5,930 nucleotides of DNA, from the NCBI GenBank assembly GCA_017883105.1, contig JADGOF010000154.1, positions 1 through 5,930 on the forward strand, read 5' to 3'. The notes below the pieces were generated by a model. The model searched no databases. It worked only from the letters and a program-made list of their open reading frames with translations, and was not told the DNA's origin. Source of the DNA: Acidimicrobiales bacterium (GTDB lineage Bacteria; Actinomycetota; Acidimicrobiia; Acidimicrobiales; RAAP-2). This document shows positions 5,542 to 5,930 of this stretch, piece after piece (within the stretch, counting starts at the first letter, position 1; every line of letters starts with the position of its first letter). A program made the translations under genes and the position numbers.

Positions 5542-5930
5542 GTCCCGGTGGGTGGTGGAGTGTCGGCTGCGGGCGAGGTTGCCGAACGGCGACGGAACTG
5601 GACCACGTAGCCGGACTTCCCCAAGGGGAGCATCTCGACCACCTCCATTCCGGCGGCCGAGGCCAACCCGTGGAAATCGGAGGCACGATAGCCATGGACG
5701 GTGACGCCGCGAGCTCCGTAGCGCCGTTTGCGCAGGTTCAGCCGGAGGCCCGGCGAGGGGAACGAGACGATGGCGTGGGTTGCGGCACGTCCCATGCGCT
5801 GCAACAGCGTCGCTGGCTCCCCGACGTAGTCGAAGACCCCGAGGGCCACGGCGACATCGTAGGCATCCACCTCGGTAAGGTCCTCCCAACCCCGCTGTTG
5901 CACCTCGACGAGCCCCGGGAACGCGTCAGC
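5538..5930 (-). CDS. Class I SAM-dependent methyltransferase, N-terminus cut by the window edge
   Basis: The last 130 residues of a methyltransferase whose SAM-binding motif I lies beyond the right edge. Seen, counting from the edge: VQQRGWEDLT (10-19), then DAYDVAVALGVFDYVGEP (22-39), the motif II/post-II strand common in Methyltransf_11/23-like proteins, then HAIVSFPSPGLRLNLRKRRYG (53-73) and VTVHGYRASDFHGLASAAGMEVVEM (77-101), the usual helix preceding the final strands KSGYVVQFRRR (105-115). The C-terminus is a Pro/Thr/Ala-rich tail without domain character. The frame is open to base 5930; GTG 5903 is internal, because coding character continues upstream. It converges on the plus-strand pair, so it belongs to a separate transcription unit. 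It is unrelated in sequence to the zinc-ribbon methyltransferase apart from the general fold. Acceptor unknown. Confidence 0.8.
   Translation of the reverse strand, partial: ADAFPGLVEVQQRGWEDLTEVDAYDVAVALGVFDYVGEPATLLQRMGRAATHAIVSFPSPGLRLNLRKRRYGARGVTVHGYRASDFHGLASAAGMEVVEMLPLGKSGYVVQFRRRSATSPAADTPPPTGT

Noticed and set aside
5529..5548. GGTCCCGG direct repeat at 5529-5536 and 5541-5548
   Set aside because: Eight bases of low-complexity GC sequence repeated once is within chance expectation here and shows no att-site or transposon-end context.

Overview
The window is GC-rich DNA with strong G/C preference at third codon positions, GTG and probable TTG starts alongside ATG, and very short intergenic gaps. 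This fits a high-GC bacterium, most plausibly an actinobacterial lineage, but no marker gene is present to fix the taxon. I see no rRNA, tRNA, CRISPR array, insertion sequence or phage gene.

Layout. Four genes on the minus strand, read right to left from about 3433 to the left edge: sulfotransferase B (2579-3433), its tandem paralogue sulfotransferase A (1664-2539), a zinc-ribbon plus SAM-dependent methyltransferase (566-1525), and a family 2 glycosyltransferase cut by the left edge (1-521, possibly starting at 569). Divergent from these, on the plus strand, is a tightly coupled pair: a second family 2 glycosyltransferase (3573-4517) and a third, unrelated-looking sulfotransferase (4514-5488), joined by an ATGA overlap. 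A second methyltransferase (5538-5930, minus strand, cut by the right edge) converges on this pair. The 139-base divergent gap (3434-3572) carries an 11-bp perfect inverted repeat around an AT-richer pocket and is the best candidate for a shared control region.

How the genes could work together. Two glycosyltransferases, three sulfotransferases of two sequence types and two methyltransferases side by side look like a fragment of a cluster that builds and decorates a cell-surface or secreted glycan or glycolipid: sugars are transferred and then sulfated and methylated. This is inference from content; acceptor and product cannot be read from the sequence.

Most notable point. Sulfotransferase A keeps the fold-defining framework of its neighbour B, but has lost residues at every active-site signature I can align: the phosphate-loop Lys and the Thr/Ser pair, the Lys-Glu of the KExH motif, and the Ser of the 3'-phosphate motif. 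The reading frame is intact. It therefore looks like a retained pseudo-sulfotransferase beside an apparently active paralogue.
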